Assembly: GCA_963691705.1 (NCBI GenBank)
Contig: OY829539.1
Location: forward strand, 57,696,327 to 57,760,326
Source: Viola odorata
Taxonomy: Eukaryota; Streptophyta; Magnoliopsida; Malpighiales; Violaceae
Direction of reading: 5' to 3'
DNA length: 64,000 nucleotides
This document shows positions 1 through 14,880 of the stretch, in pieces; the stretch's first letter is position 1; the number at the start of each line of letters is the position of its first letter. The translations under genes and the position numbers were made by a program. The notes under the pieces were generated by a model. That model was given only the letters and a program-made list of their open reading frames with translations. It had not been told where the DNA came from and ran no database searches.

Positions 1-532
1 AGATGTCTTTCATTTCAAACTGATCAACTTTGTCTCTTATGGATTTTAATTTGTCCTCCATGCCCTCCATTTCAACAGATCCACTCTCTCCGAAACGCCG
101 GAAATTTTTAATTCCATATCTTGCTTTGAACTTTCCAAGCCAACCAATAGAAAAAGTAAAGTCTGGAGCATCCACTGGATACATATCTTTCATGAACTTT
201 TTCGCCTTCTCGATGATTAGTTCACCTGTCATATTCACATGTTCTTGATATTGAAGAATCCATTCATAGAGAGATTTTTCTAGGTCAGGAAATTTTGCCG
301 GTTTGTGTCGCTTAACATCGCCTCTTTCGGGAGCAAGTGAGAGATACTCTAAAGACCGCTTAACTGTATTCGATATTGTCGCTTGACTCACCTGCAAACC
401 ATAGTTACTATGAACCCATTCTTGCAATTGCTTTTGAGTGAGACTTGGATTATCCTTGTTGTGCTTGCATAATACTCTTCGAATCTCGTCTGTCATTGTT
501 GTTTTTTTCACACCTTTAAGATGGGAAGCCAT
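1..532 (-). CDS. pogo/CENP-B-like transposase, N-terminal part (runs off window edge)
   Basis: The minus strand is open from an ATG at 532-530 to the window edge, 177 codons with no stop. The N-terminus carries a CENP-B-type helix-turn-helix (residues about 10-55, with the motifs LTQKQLQEWV and SQATISNTVKRS). A second Tc5/CENP-B-type DNA-binding region follows at about 78-150 (motifs LEKSLYEWI and FTFSIGWLGKFKARYGI). This layout is that of the pogo/Tigger branch of Tc1/mariner transposases; the DDE catalytic domain would lie beyond position 1. The frame is intact as far as visible, so the element could be recent or domesticated. The adjoining terminal sequence at 887 argues for a transposon. 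Family assignment rests on remembered motifs, not a search. Confidence 0.85.
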   Translation of the reverse strand, partial: MASHLKGVKKTTMTDEIRRVLCKHNKDNPSLTQKQLQEWVHSNYGLQVSQATISNTVKRSLEYLSLAPERGDVKRHKPAKFPDLEKSLYEWILQYQEHVNMTGELIIEKAKKFMKDMYPVDAPDFTFSIGWLGKFKARYGIKNFRRFGESGSVEMEGMEDKLKSIRDKVDQFEMKDI

Positions 533-886
533 GTTGTGTGTATGATTTGTTTGTGTTAACCTACAGTATTTTGATCTTGTTTATATAGAAAATATTTTTA
601 ATGTCCATAAAGTGATACATTGAACACAAGAAGCATAATAAGGTGGGAGATTGAAGGTTTCTTTCAAATTGGGCCCTTCATTTGATATACAGTACATGCA
701 TTGTATACAATAATTACAGTAAGTGGAAGCTTGAAAGGTGTTTGTAAACTAAGTATTTTACTATAAATTAATAAAATATTAATTAATATATAAATTAATA
801 ATTATTAATTTATCGATTAATTAATAACTCTTTTAATTAATAAATTTTGGTCGTCCCAAGTGTATTATTTTATAGAGTTTCTACTG
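1..886 (-). mobile_element. Lemi1/pogo-like DNA transposon, one end
   Basis: Read on the minus strand, the element begins at 886 with CAGTAGAAACTCTATAAAAT next to a TA dinucleotide (887-888). Plant pogo elements (Lemi1 and the Emigrant MITEs) begin CAGT...CTCTATAAAT-AAT and target TA. The ~350 bp between this end and the transposase ATG is very AT-rich with repeated ATTAATT words (about 760-845), as expected of the subterminal region. The other end lies outside the window. Confidence 0.75.
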
Positions 887-2317
887 TAATACATCAAAAT
901 AAAATATCAAGTAAATCAAAAATTAAATGTCTATAATGGGCCAGCCCATCAAATTTTCCATATTGAAAAAAAAAACACAAAACGATGTCGACATCGTTTT
1001 GGTTTGGCAAAACGACGCCATTTTGGTTTAACATCGACCCAGTCGGGTCGATAGCGGGTCGACTATTTCGTCGATTTTGTGAAAACAGGGCGGGTTGACC
1101 GATTTTTTCCGATTTTGTTACAGATCTGGTCAGATAACTGAACCAAATTGAAAATCTCTTTGGGTCACAGTTTTTCTGATCCGACCATCAAGTCAGTCCG
1201 GTTTTTAAAACACTACTTTAAACTCCATCATCATAAGGAAATGAGGTGGAATCCAACCACTCCACCAGTAAAGTTAGATGCATCGTCATAATCCATCACA
1301 TGGTACCCGGCCCAATCAACCAGACTATCAGTCCCGGACCCCGGCCCATAATACTCACCAGCCCATTACGATCATCCCACCAAACTGTCCACCCATTAGA
1401 ACATACGATTATAACAAAACTGTCCTAGTCTTCCATGGCCTACCTAAGAAGTTTTTCACTCCCACCAGAATTGTTGTACGAGTCCTCGGTCGCTAGAATC
1501 GATCAGTTCTGCATCGAAATTCCGAGTCTCCAGATTCTGCACTGATACCAACTTGTTTTTTTCAAAAAATATGAATATTTACCTGCAAATTTTGAAACAA
1601 ATATCAACTAGTTTTGCTCCATCTATACCAGTGAACTAGAGTAGATCAAGAATTAAAAATAAAGAAACAATACAAATTGTCCAATGTCATAAACCATATT
1701 AAAAATCCAAAGGAATTCAAGTACAAAAGAAAAAAAATGAATTCTTGATTGGGCCTACACCCTTAAGATTGCGCATTTGCTTGTTCATTATCAGACTTCA
1801 TTAGAGACACTCTGGTTACCAATTGGTTTTGAGGAGTGATCTTTTGTATATTCTAGGAGTGGGGGTGATAACTCCCTGGGCCTTTACCCGTTAGGATTTC
1901 GCCTTAATAGCTTACGGCTAGCTTGTAATTCCTCCACTTTTTGCCTTGTTAAAGTCAATTCTAGGTTGGTTCTACACCCTTATGACCAGCGCATCCCCAC
2001 TTTTAATATAAAAACGTAAAATTATGGGATTCGACCATGAAACCCAGGCGAAACTCACTGGTAATGTCCCCATTTACATAAATTTTACAAACCAAAAAAT
2101 ATCACAACATAGCTAGCCACCATTCCACTAGATGCAACAAACATTCATCACACTCCAATAGAAGGAAAGTCACGAAAAACCCATCTCCCATACAAGGACC
2201 CCCATAATACACATACAACATGAACAGGTCAATCTAATATGACACCCTCATTCCACAACATAAACATGGTCACAACAAGCAGGAATTCATAATTCATATA
2301 AAGTATTCTAATCTACA
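887..2317. other. intergenic stretch downstream of beta-tubulin, repeat-derived patches
   Basis: No coding region is supportable here. It holds a perfect 24-bp palindrome (978-1001). There is also a minus-strand TTGGTATCAGTGC (about 1541-1553), resembling the initiator-Met tRNA primer-binding site of retroelements, and a minus-strand stretch about 1800-2062 with a GGTCGAATCCC box-B-like word. The part next to 2318 should include the beta-tubulin 3' UTR. Confidence 0.5.
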
Positions 2318-4933
<2,616 letters not shown>

Positions 4934-5041
4934 TTTGGAATGCTGCTGGTGCGCGCGAGGAAGAAGGCGGGTCTTTATTTTATTTTTGGAATGGATTGGG
5001 TTGGGGTAGGGGAAAGAGAGGAAAGAAGGAGTGAGGAGTGA

Positions 5042-6868
5042 TCAGTGATGGTATGATAATAATTTCAATAATTAAGAAGCGATATTTCTTCGAGTTGGTG
5101 AGCTGTAAGTTGTGACTGTAGGAAAACAGGATTGCTGTCGGAAGACCCAAAATCAAATAAGATAAAATTTTGATTTTGATTTATTATTGTTTAGATTATT
5201 TATTTTATTTTACAATTGAATTGATATTGTATAGTAATGTTTTTGGATTCGCCACTGTTGGTTGAAGTGGGAAGGCATAACTAGAATTTTTTTCCAAGTA
5301 ATTACAAACGTAGCTACGTACCAAGCATTAAATAAATATCACCAAGGATTGAAATGAAAAAACCCTAGAAGAAAATCACTTCAGAGCTCAAGCTCATCCG
5401 CGGCAGCCAAGTGTTGTCGATCGGTTGCATGACGCATTTGATCAGTTTGTGTCACCGATGACAACAAATTTCAAGGGCTAAATAATATGAATATGATGGT
5501 TCTTATTGCTTTTTTCACAAATTTCACCTTCTCATTGGTTTTTCGGTTGAATGGGCCGATCTGATCCGGTTGTTTAAACTATGGTCGAAACTAGCTCATT
5601 CAAGAACAAGTAAATTCCAAACCTCTTTTCAATTTAATTTCAATTTCTCCCGCATTTCTCTATTATATCTCTTTTTATCTCAAAATCAAAGGATTTGCTT
5701 TGTCCCTTCTTATCCCTCATTCTATCTTGCACGAATTAAGGGTTCACACTTTGTGAAAAAATATTTGTCGTCCCTCTTTCTTTCTTTTAATTCTTTGTTT
5801 TTTGTACTATATACTAAAGCAATGATGTTGTAATTGCATTTGTTATCATCTAAATGTCATTGTGTCGTCATTTGCAATTAGAAAAACAGTGTGTTACTTG
5901 AGGCTAGCAAGATGTCTAGCGTTGAGGGTGAAAAAAGAGGGTATAGTCTAGCTAAAAATGAGTTTTGGCAAAAAAGACTAAGCGTAAGTATTTTTCCTAA
6001 GTCAGAGGTAGTTGGTACTTAAGTGGAACCGTTGTGATCCCATTAGTGCCATCAAAACTCATTTTGGTGAAATTACTCGATTGATGGTTTGGGTTTTATA
6101 GGAATAAGTCGAGTAGTTTGGTCCAGCTCATTGGTGGATTCGTTCAATTTAAGCTAGATAAGATGGATTGATAAATTATGAATTAGTTGAATAGTTATTC
6201 TCACCCCAGTTGCACATGACCAAAAGCTTGATAGGTTCTAAATTATTGGAATAGTCTACTTTGAGATCAAGTACTTTAAATATGGTGATTCCATTTGAGT
6301 ATAAAGATGGGTAGGTCGATGATCAAACTTGTCTCAAGGAGCCATCTATAGGAGCCAAACCTTGATAAGCCTTGCACGTCACATGTCACACATCATTAGT
6401 TGTTCGAAGCGATAAATTATGTTAACTCATAATGAAAAAGCATGGTGAAATTGCGCATTTGTTTGCTTTAGTCTTACGATAGTATATGCATGCTTCTACC
6501 ATTGTTCTGAAACCCCCAATTTGAATAATGTCATTCTCTGGGTTTAAACGTATCATCATTAGAAAACTTTGACATAATTCTAAGGAATTTCAAAATAATC
6601 TTCACAAAATCATATCTTTATTGTTCTTCAATTGATGGTCAACCCTGAAATTAACCTTCCCTATTGAGCTGATTATTTAAAGTACTTATTACTATTATGA
6701 AAAATATTTCTCATTATTATTGGAATTCACAGAATTATTGTGGTTCGATCTTTCTTCGTAAAATTATGTAGGGATTTTTCACAAATTTAGCAACAACATC
6801 GTGTCCCTTTGGTCTTTTGAGAATGATGTTATTTTAATTGAAAATAAGTTGTACTGTTAATGTTGTCA
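5042..6868. other. intergenic region between beta-tubulin and the MULE
   Basis: AT-rich sequence with no convincing ORF, RNA gene or element end. The part next to 4934-5150 should hold the beta-tubulin promoter and 5' UTR. The rest looks like unconstrained or old repeat sequence. Confidence 0.5.
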
Positions 6869-7031
6869 GGGGTAATGGTTTTTAGGCCCCCTATACTAAC
6901 CGCAAAAACAAAAACCTCCCCTAAACCAAAAAAATGCGCAAAATACCTTCCCTAAACTACCATTTTCGCGCAAATTGTCTTTTCTAAAAACTAACAGAAC
7001 CGTTAGTTATGACCCTTGACAGTCGGTTTCC
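6869..7031 (+). repeat. MULE left terminal inverted repeat
   Basis: About 163 bp that align, with small indels, to the reverse complement of 13563-13733. Confidence 0.88.
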
Positions 7032-7742
7032 TCACTTATGGCTCCCGGTAAATAAATGAAATGCACCCTACAAAAATTCAAAAGGGAAAATTAAAAATGA
7101 GTTTGTGGACTTGAAAAATAATTAAACTAGGAACTGAAAAAACTCTGGTGCACATCAAATCAATACTGGGTAAGTGGCAGGGAAGAGAGAATGCACAAGA
7201 TTGTTGCGATTAAGATCGCGGCAGGCAGAGAGGGTTGAAGACGAAGTCCAGGAGTAGATTGGTTGAAGGAAAGGGGGAGGAACGCTAGTGAACGAAAGAA
7301 GTAAAGTTTACTCTCCTCTGCCACTACGAGGGGAGCGAAGGGAGGGAACCAATTGATCTATCTTGTGCCTTTTAAGGTGACGAAGGAAGAAAGGACCACC
7401 GGTTGTGGCGGGCTAAATCACTCTCAGAAGCAAGGTCAGTGACTTGTCTCTTCCCGGCTGAATGACATACGAAACAAGTGTTTCCATTGAAAAGTGTGCT
7501 TCTTTCATATTTAATTCAATTAGGGTTTTGAATAAACAAATATGCATTGTGTTTTCTTCATCTTCTCACCTTTTGATTTTGTCTCTCTGTCTTGTTATGC
7601 GGTTTAGGTATTTTGGTAGTTGTCTTGTTTGACAAACTGATTTTTTTTTACCATTTCCTATTGTGGTCCTGCTATATTTAAGTGTTTGTAATAAATTTGA
7701 ATAAATGCATAAATATAGCTTAGTAGTTTTACTAAAAATGTA

Positions 7743-10700
7743 GTGCAATCCCATGACATGATGCATTTGAATGTGAAAATCTTCATGGGTGGAACATGGA
7801 TCCTAGTTCCAAAGTTGATGTATATAGATGCAGTGGTAGAAAGTTTATGGATTAAACATGATGAGCTGACAATAGCAGACATACATGATACAGTGGTAAG
7901 GAAAATATACGTTAATGCACTACATTATGATTGTAAATATCAATGGGAAGAAATGGAGGAAGGCATCAAGGATTTGAGGAAGGAGAAACATATGCAGAGA
8001 ATCATTGCAGAGATGCTAAGAAATGGTGATGACACACTTGAAGTGTATGTAGAGCATGACATCAACACTCCTTTATTTGTTGAGAATCTAGACAATAGTG
8101 ATGAAGAGATGGCAAATGTAGTAGGTGGTGATACTGCAGATGATGCAGGTTCTGGTGTTGAAGATGAAGTAGGAGGTGTTCCTTTATTGCTAACCTTTGA
8201 AGATGGAGAGAACAATGAATAGGTTGATAGAGATGAAGATGGTTCAAATAGTGATAGGGTTGGTGCAACTGCTACAGAGTGTGATGAGAGGATTGAAATA
8301 GAGGGATTGCAAGAGATAGACCCTGAGAATGTGCCTAACCATATAAGGCATGGGCCTATAAGTAATGGGTCTGACCAGCAAGATGAGCCTGAGTACAGTA
8401 ACTTTAGTTTGAATGGGTTTGAAAATGAAGCTAATGAGGAGAGCCAAGGGATAAAGCCATCAATTGATACAGACTTAAGGAGGGCAGAGAAAGGGAAAGC
8501 ACTAGTGGGTGGTCATGAAGGGGGTGGAGATGATGAAAATAGTTATGACAACTGTGCTGACAACCATGCTAATAGAACTTACAGTTGGGAAGTAGAGGAG
8601 GGTTGCATTAGTGGTTCTGAAGAGCTTAGTGACTTTATTGATTTTGAAGATGAGGAAGAAGAGGACCTATTTGCTATAGAGTCTAAAGAAGTGGCTGTGG
8701 AGGTTGAGCAAGTAGATGTTGGGGTTGAGCAAGACAGAAATGACAGAGTTAATAGGCCATAAGTAGCAACTTTTGGTCCAAATATGCGTGATGGTGAAAC
8801 TGATTATGAGGATAATGATAGATCAGACAACCCCTATTGTTCTAACAATGATGATGAAAGGGAACTGATGAATGTGAAATTCCTAGAATTCAATGAGAGT
8901 AGAGATATGGAGAAAGAAATAAAATTGGAGATTGGAATGAAGTTTGCTAGTCCTGATATTTTTAGGAAGGGGCTTTGAAGGCATACTCACTGCAGATTGG
9001 ACATGATTATAGGTTTGAGAAGAATGAGAAGAGTTGGATCACTGTCCATTGCAAAAAAAATATGGATGGAGGATACATGCTTCACATCAGTAGACAGGAC
9101 CTGCTTCCAGATAAAAACCTTTAACAACACTCACTACTATGGACATAGAGCACCATAAAGCAACTACCAAATGGATTGCTCACACATAATTGGCAGACTT
9201 CGAGGATAATCTTGATACTGATTTAGAGATCCTTGCAAGTAGGGTTCGTAGAGAGAAATTTATTTCAGTTTCACAACATAAGATGATGAGGGCGAAGAAA
9301 ATAGCACAATCTATTATTGAGGGAGAGCATGGTGAGCAATATAGGTTGTTGTGGGGTTATGTTGAGGCTATCAGAAGATCTAATCCTAGTAGCACAGTCA
9401 AAATAACTGCCCCACATAGTATTTTTCAAAGGATGTACATGTGTCTTGCAGTTTATAAGAGTGAATTTTTGAAAGGATGTCGGTCATTTATTGACATTGA
9501 TGGTTGTCATTTGAAAGAGAGATACAAGGGCCATTTACTGTCAGCAATAGGAAAATATGCAAATAATAATATATTTTCTATTGCATGAGCAGTAGTGGAT
9601 TTAGAATGAAAGGACAACTGGTTGTGGTTTCTGCAGAGGTTATAAGATGACATTGGGCCACTAGATGAATGGTACTTTATGTATGACAAGCAAAAAGTAA
9701 TTTGCATCCTTGATTTTGTGGTTAGTATCATATTCTATAAATCTGTCTAACATATGCTTTCTTATGCAGGGTTTGCAAAATATGTTTGATACTGTACTGA
9801 AGGAGGTGGATCATAGATATTGGGTGAGACATATTTGGAACAATTTCAAGGGTGAGTTTGGAGTTTGGAGAAAATCAAGATTGAAAGTCCAGCAGCATAT
9901 GAATGGTTGAAGAGGATACCTCATCGAAGGTGATCAAGACATGCTTTCAACCCATGGGTGATGCGTGATCTTCTACTAAATAATCTTTCAGAGAGTTTCA
10001 ACTCTTACATCAGGTAATGTGTGATCTTCTACTGTACACATTAGTTTGCGTGAGTTAGAAGATAGCTGAGTTTTTTAATGTTTGTGTGTCAGACTTGCAA
10101 GGAAAAAATCAATATTGACTTGTCTGGAGATTATTAGAAGATTGCTCATGAAGAGGTTCTACTTTAAATATCAGGGGATGTTGTTGTATTAGGGGAAAAT
10201 CTGCCCAAAATAGTTCAACAGACTAGAGAAATGCATTCATATATTGTGTAGCCTCATTCCCAGATACAAAAGTTTGAGATAGAGCACATTAGTGGTGAAA
10301 AATGCACTTGTGACTTGCAGCAAAAGACTTGCTCATGCAGAAGGTGGGACTTAATTAGAGTGCCTTGTAGGCATGCAGTTGCTGCCCTATTGTTCTTGAA
10401 AAAAAGTCCTCATGACTTTGTACATGTAGCTTACCGAAGGAGCACATTCCTGAAAGCATACAATGATGGTATTCTGTATGTTCCAGATCAGAGTGAATGA
10501 CATGTGGTTCAGGGGCATTATGATGTGAGGCCTCCAGAACGTATGTTGTAGAGTGGTAGACCTAAACATAAGAAAAGGAGGGAAGCTGGAGAATCCGGTC
10601 CACCCAACCCAAATAGAGTGAGAAGGACTGGGTTGGTGATGGCGTGTAGGAATTGTAAAGATAAGAACCATAACACTAGGACTTGTCCACTTCCTATGAG

Positions 10701-11349
10701 GTCTAACATACCACCATTGAGGAAGAAAAAAGAGACAAACACCTGCAGCAACTCCAAGTACTCCTGAAATGCAGGTAAATTTATTTAATCTTTTATATTT
10801 GATAACTGTAATATATCAATGTAATGTTCTACTTATTTTTTGTTATAGAAAAATGATGGGAATGCAAGTGCAAGGACAACTAGGTCTAAAAGTAAGGCAA
10901 GTGCTTCAAATACAAGACCTTCATAAGCAAGGTTTTCAAGAAATGCTACACGGGAGACACATGTACGCATACCCGATGGAAGTGCAAGGAACTCCACACT
11001 AGCCCCTGACACTTCTACAACAATGCCCTCAACAACAACTAGGACTCCCTTGGTTATCCCTTCAACAATGTTATTAACAACAACTAGGACTCCTATGGTC
11101 ATCCCTTCAACATTGTCGTCAACTAGGAATGTTGGTCAGACAATAAGCTAAAGGCTTAAGAAGAAGAGGATATGGATGCCCGTTGGAGTTAGTGGCATAG
11201 ACCTCCCCCCAAGGCCACAAACTAGGTCTAGTGTGCCTGAACCAGTACAACTTGTTCCAACCACACGAAGTACAAGAAGCCATGCCTGGAATGAAGGGGC
11301 AAATACTAAGTCAAAGAATCATATGCATACCAGGAAATGGATACCTTGA
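7743..11349 (+). pseudogene. MURA (MuDR-family) transposase, broken
   Basis: Fragments of one transposase follow in order. First is an N-terminal mobile-domain region (7743-8222; GGTWILVP and a DELTIADI segment), then an acidic linker with in-frame stops at 8220 and 8760. A frameshift near 8975 leads to SLQIGHDYRFEKNEKSW-like sequence. The core at 9190-9588 contains FIDIDGCHLK with the first catalytic Asp and LLSAIGKYANNNIF. An intron at 9697-9769 joins YDKQK to GLQNMFD, followed by LLLNNLSESFNSYIR in another frame. Next comes a SWIM zinc finger, CSC-X8-VPCRHA (10315-10500), and a CCHC knuckle, CRNCKDKNHNTRTC, near 10640. A Ser/Thr-rich tail runs to about 11349. Several stops and frameshifts rule out an active enzyme. 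Confidence 0.9.
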
Positions 11350-12083
11350 TACATACATGTTGGACATTTTGTGAATAATTATAATGGTAGATTATAACTT
11401 TTGTGTAGTTTGTTACATATTTTTATGCATCTTGGAACAATAGTAGTGTGCAATTTGTTGCATTTTTTTGTACATCTTTGAACAACAACTGTGGACAATT
11501 TTTTGCATATTTTGTGGTTATTGTAAGGAAAATTGAAGGGCATTTTGTATGCGTAACGACATTCTATTGAAGCTTATCAATGAAGAAAGAATTTGTGACA
11601 CAATTTTTATGCACTTCTGATTGCTTAATGAACTCAGGTAACTTGGAAATGACAATACCTCCCCTGAACTATCATTTATGGTTACGCTGATTTGAAAGAT
11701 GATGAGAACACTAGTTTGAAAACTCAATAGTTTATAGACAAAACGTAGAGACTAATAAAAAAATTCAGAATCAAGAGAACCAAAATATAATTAAGAGAAT
11801 CAAAATAACTCAACAAGAGTTTAGAGTCAAAACTTATGAACTAACGAAAAGATTCAGTATTAAAAGAACCAAAATATAATTCAGAGACAATCAAAATATA
11901 ATTAAAAAATAACTACAATTTAATTAAAAGTTCCAGATTACATCATTCGAGCCCATTAGGGGCTTCAAAAACCAACACAAAAATAACAAAAAAATAAGTC
12001 ATTTTCATCAAACATGGACTTAAACCCATTCACCCCCACTACACAACCCCCTAAACCTACTCCACCTGATCTTGAGCCTGATT

Positions 12084-12476
12084 CTAGCTTGCCGGAGACT
12101 TGTCCCTCTTCCTCTTCCTTCCTGGCATCCCACCGAGATTTCCATGGTATTTATCAAGCGCATCTAGAGTCTTCTGTGCCACTGACAACTCTATATCCAC
12201 TAAGCCCTGCTATTTTTCCAACAGTGTAATAACAACCTTAATGCTGCCCAGAGATTTACCTAGATGCTCCAGATACTCCCGCACTGTCCTTATAGGGAAC
12301 CACGTCTGCATCCGTGCTTACTCCTTTTGCAAGAAGCGTTCTTGGCCCCTAGGGCGCTTCAGGTCTTCTTCCATATGGTTCTTCTTGAAATGGCAGTTGA
12401 TCCCTACCTTACCAGAGTTGTCGATAACCGACACAACTTCCTCTAGAAACTTCTCTTTCAGAATATTATTAATCAT
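12084..12476 (-). pseudogene. unrecognised MULE-borne reading frame, broken
   Basis: From an ATG at 12476 the minus strand reads 131 codons with internal stops after residue 52 and again near residue 88. The readable text is charged and helix-prone (for example MINNILKEKFLEEVVSVIDN, later TVREYLEHLGKSL and a basic PGRKRKRDK segment). I do not recognise the family. It lies on the same strand as, and downstream of, the GRF frame and inside the MULE. It may be a second MULE accessory gene or a captured host fragment. Confidence 0.5.
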
Positions 12477-12861
12477 TTTGAAGATAATTGGACAAAGAAG
12501 GAGTAGTAGAAAATGGCGTAAAGAATATTAGACAATGTAGTATATTACATTCTATTTATAGACTGGGCTGATGTCCTTTGGCATTCAACAGTTGCCTGGA
12601 TTGGATCATTGTTGGCAATCAACCGTATGATTATCCAAGACTCTGATGCTTCTCTACTTTTCTTCGTGTCTGCTCAAGGTAATAAATAATTGTAATTATT
12701 CATTCCATAAAAAGCAACAACAATCTCGGAAAAGAAGCAAAATAAAATACAATAGTAATATAAAGATTTTTTCATACATGAATCTCTGCAAATTCATACG
12801 GTGCCAAAATCCCAACTCACCAAATTCAAACCCTAAAAATTACAATAGTAATGGTGAAAAA

Positions 12862-13278
12862 TTAGAGAAGGATGGCAAAACATAGGACGATAGTAAAACA
12901 ATAATTCCCATTAACCGGTGCTTCTAGTTTGCTAGATATTGTAGCAACAATCTCCTTCAACACCCTACAAATCACCTTGCATTCTTCCTTCATACCATCC
13001 CTAATATCGTCCTTAATCGCAACCTAGTTATTAATTTCATCCTGACGAATGTTCGGCACAGATCCACCTTGCACATTACACCATGCACAAAATCCACACT
13101 GACCTTTCGCACATTTATAATACAACCTTCCTAGGTTAGGATTTGATTATGATATCTTAACCGCAACTCTTACCCCACGGTTACACAGTCTGTTCTTGAA
13201 CCGTAGGTACGATTCGGCACCATTTCCTATGCCAGTTCCTACGAACGACATCAATGAGTGATTGTTTGATGAAACCAT
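12862..13278 (-). pseudogene. GRF-type zinc finger protein carried by the MULE, broken
   Basis: The minus-strand frame from ATG 13278 spans 139 codons with stops at codon 44 and about codon 88. It contains a GRF zinc-finger pattern: LCNRG, then NPNLGRLYYKC, then QCGFCAWC. After it comes a charged helical stretch (DDIRDGMKEECKVICRVLKE) and a hydrophobic C-terminus (CFTIVLCFAILL). Small plant proteins with GRF finger, coiled coil and hydrophobic tail are common and often repeat-associated. GRF fingers bind single-stranded DNA or RNA in other proteins. Its place inside the TIRs, convergent to the transposase, suggests it travelled with the element. No function can be claimed for this broken copy. 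Confidence 0.75.
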
Positions 13279-13562
13279 GGCGCTGGAGATGCAATTTCGC
13301 CTCTTTTGTTGTCGCGACCTCCTTCTCGGACGAACCCCTCATCTACCCTCAATTTTGAAAAAATAATTTCTAGGATTCTTACTGTTAAACCTCTATTCTC
13401 CCACACCGAAAACTTAAAATTTTACAAATGATTTTTATTACAAAAAGAAAAGATTTGCTTTCAATTTTTACAACTATGTCTTTCTCTCTCCCGCTCATTC
13501 ATTTTCGGCCAAAACAAAACAAACCAGTTTCATTTTTTCTTTCATTTTCAACTGAAGGTTGC

Positions 13563-13733
13563 GGAAACCAACTGTCAAGGGTTATAACTAACAGTTTCGT
13601 TAATAAAACTAACGGAAAAGGCAATTTGCGAGAAAAAATGGTAGTTCAAGGGAGGTATTTTGAGCGTTTTTCTGTTCATGAGAAATTTTTATTTTTCGCG
13701 GTTAGTATATGGGCCCCCAAAAACCACCACCCC
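13563..13733 (-). repeat. MULE right terminal inverted repeat
   Basis: About 171 bp, the inverted partner of 6869-7031. It ends in CCCC immediately before the 9-bp target-site duplication. Confidence 0.88.
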
Positions 13734-13742
13734 ATATTGACA

Positions 13743-14880
13743 TGATTTTGTGTTTAGTCAAATTAGAATAAAGTATACTACTCGTAGAGATTAGTCATGA
13801 ATAAATATAGCGGGATATTATAAAGATCTTTTTTCTTTCTTTTATAATGTATGATTTCAAGCCATTTCTCTTTCTTTTTTAAGGAGGCAATGTAAGTAAT
13901 ATGTCAAAATAAAAAGCGAGATCTAGTTATGACTTGTAAGGAAAAATTAACATAACCTAAGTAACCTTTCCAAAATAGATTTTTATGTGAATAAAAAAAT
14001 ATCAAAATGGAAAAAACTATAAACCAAACTCATCACGACCGTTAAAAGTGAACCAAAGTGATGTCTAGTTAAATTCCAACTCATTTTTTTATAACTAAAC
14101 AGACTATGTTCATCCCTACTTATATTATGAATTTTTACTAAGCCAAATTAGAAGGAAAATAGTAATGAACAATTTATATAGTAGGGATAGTGTAATATTT
14201 TTTTCCCCTCTAAAAAAAAAAAACTAACCTAACCTAACTGGTTTTTTTATTTTTCTTTGTGGGAACTTCAATATCATCCGTTTGTATTGATGTTTTCTTT
14301 ATTAGATCCTCTAGGTACGAAATATATGATTTAATCCTAAACGTTTGCTATTCTTTTCGTTTTAGTCATAGTGTACTTTATTACCCCTAAAATATCTCTT
14401 TAATTAGCTAATTATGTACTTTAATTAATGGATTAGAGGGGTAATATTGTCATACTACCCACAATTAACTATCAACAAATGATTACTTTGGTATTTTAAA
14501 TATAGTTAAAAAGATATTCTTTTAAAAAGAAAAAAAAAATAACAGTTCCACACTAAAATAGGAAGAAAAAAAAGAAAAAAGAGAGGGAAATAAGGTATTT
14601 CCTCACCCTTTCCTCATTGTGATAAATAAAAGCAATAGTTAAAGTTAAAAAATATAATTTTATTATTTATTTTTCAAGAATTTAACAACAAAATTAATAC
14701 GAGGACTAGATCGAAAAAGATAGAAAACATATAGGACTATATCTGAACTTCTTGTTTTTTTGTTGTTTTTTATTTATTTTTAATGAAAAGCCTAACCTAA
14801 CTAAGCTACAGTCTCGCTGTCTCGCGGTAACCTTTCCAATCTCTCCTCTTTTGAGTCTTACAGTCTCGCTTTGGGGAAAC
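13743..14880. other. intergenic region upstream of SAS10
   Basis: AT-rich with homopolymer runs (for example about 14208-14221 and 14522-14540). No gene or element end recognised. The SAS10 promoter probably occupies the last few hundred bases. Confidence 0.5.

Larger units (their letters stand above)
6869..13733 (+). mobile_element. Mutator-like element (MULE), full length, decayed
   Basis: Long terminal inverted repeats lie at 6869-7031 and 13563-13733. Both ends start GGGGT(A/G)(A/G)TGGTTTTT and share CTATACTAACCGC, an (A/C)CTACCATTTT block and a GACAGT(C/T)GGTTTCC inner edge. Flanks form an imperfect 9-bp target duplication, ATGTTGTCA (6860-6868) against ATATTGACA (13734-13742), 7 of 9 matching. 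The interior encodes a MURA-type transposase and two further minus-strand reading frames, all broken. Total length is 6865 bp. It is probably immobile on its own. A shorter relative with similar ends lies at 36161-37549. Confidence 0.9.

Noticed and set aside
1541..1553. Retroelement primer-binding site on the minus strand
   Set aside because: One mismatch to the expected tRNA-iMet complement, and no LTR, gag or pol could be found on either side.
1800..2062. Possible SINE on the minus strand (GGTCGAATCCC box-B-like word)
   Set aside because: No clear box A at the right spacing, no tail and no target duplication.
5570..5833. 87-residue ORF upstream of beta-tubulin
   Set aside because: Low-complexity F/S/L-rich reading of AT-rich DNA, with no motif and no supporting splice or leader context.
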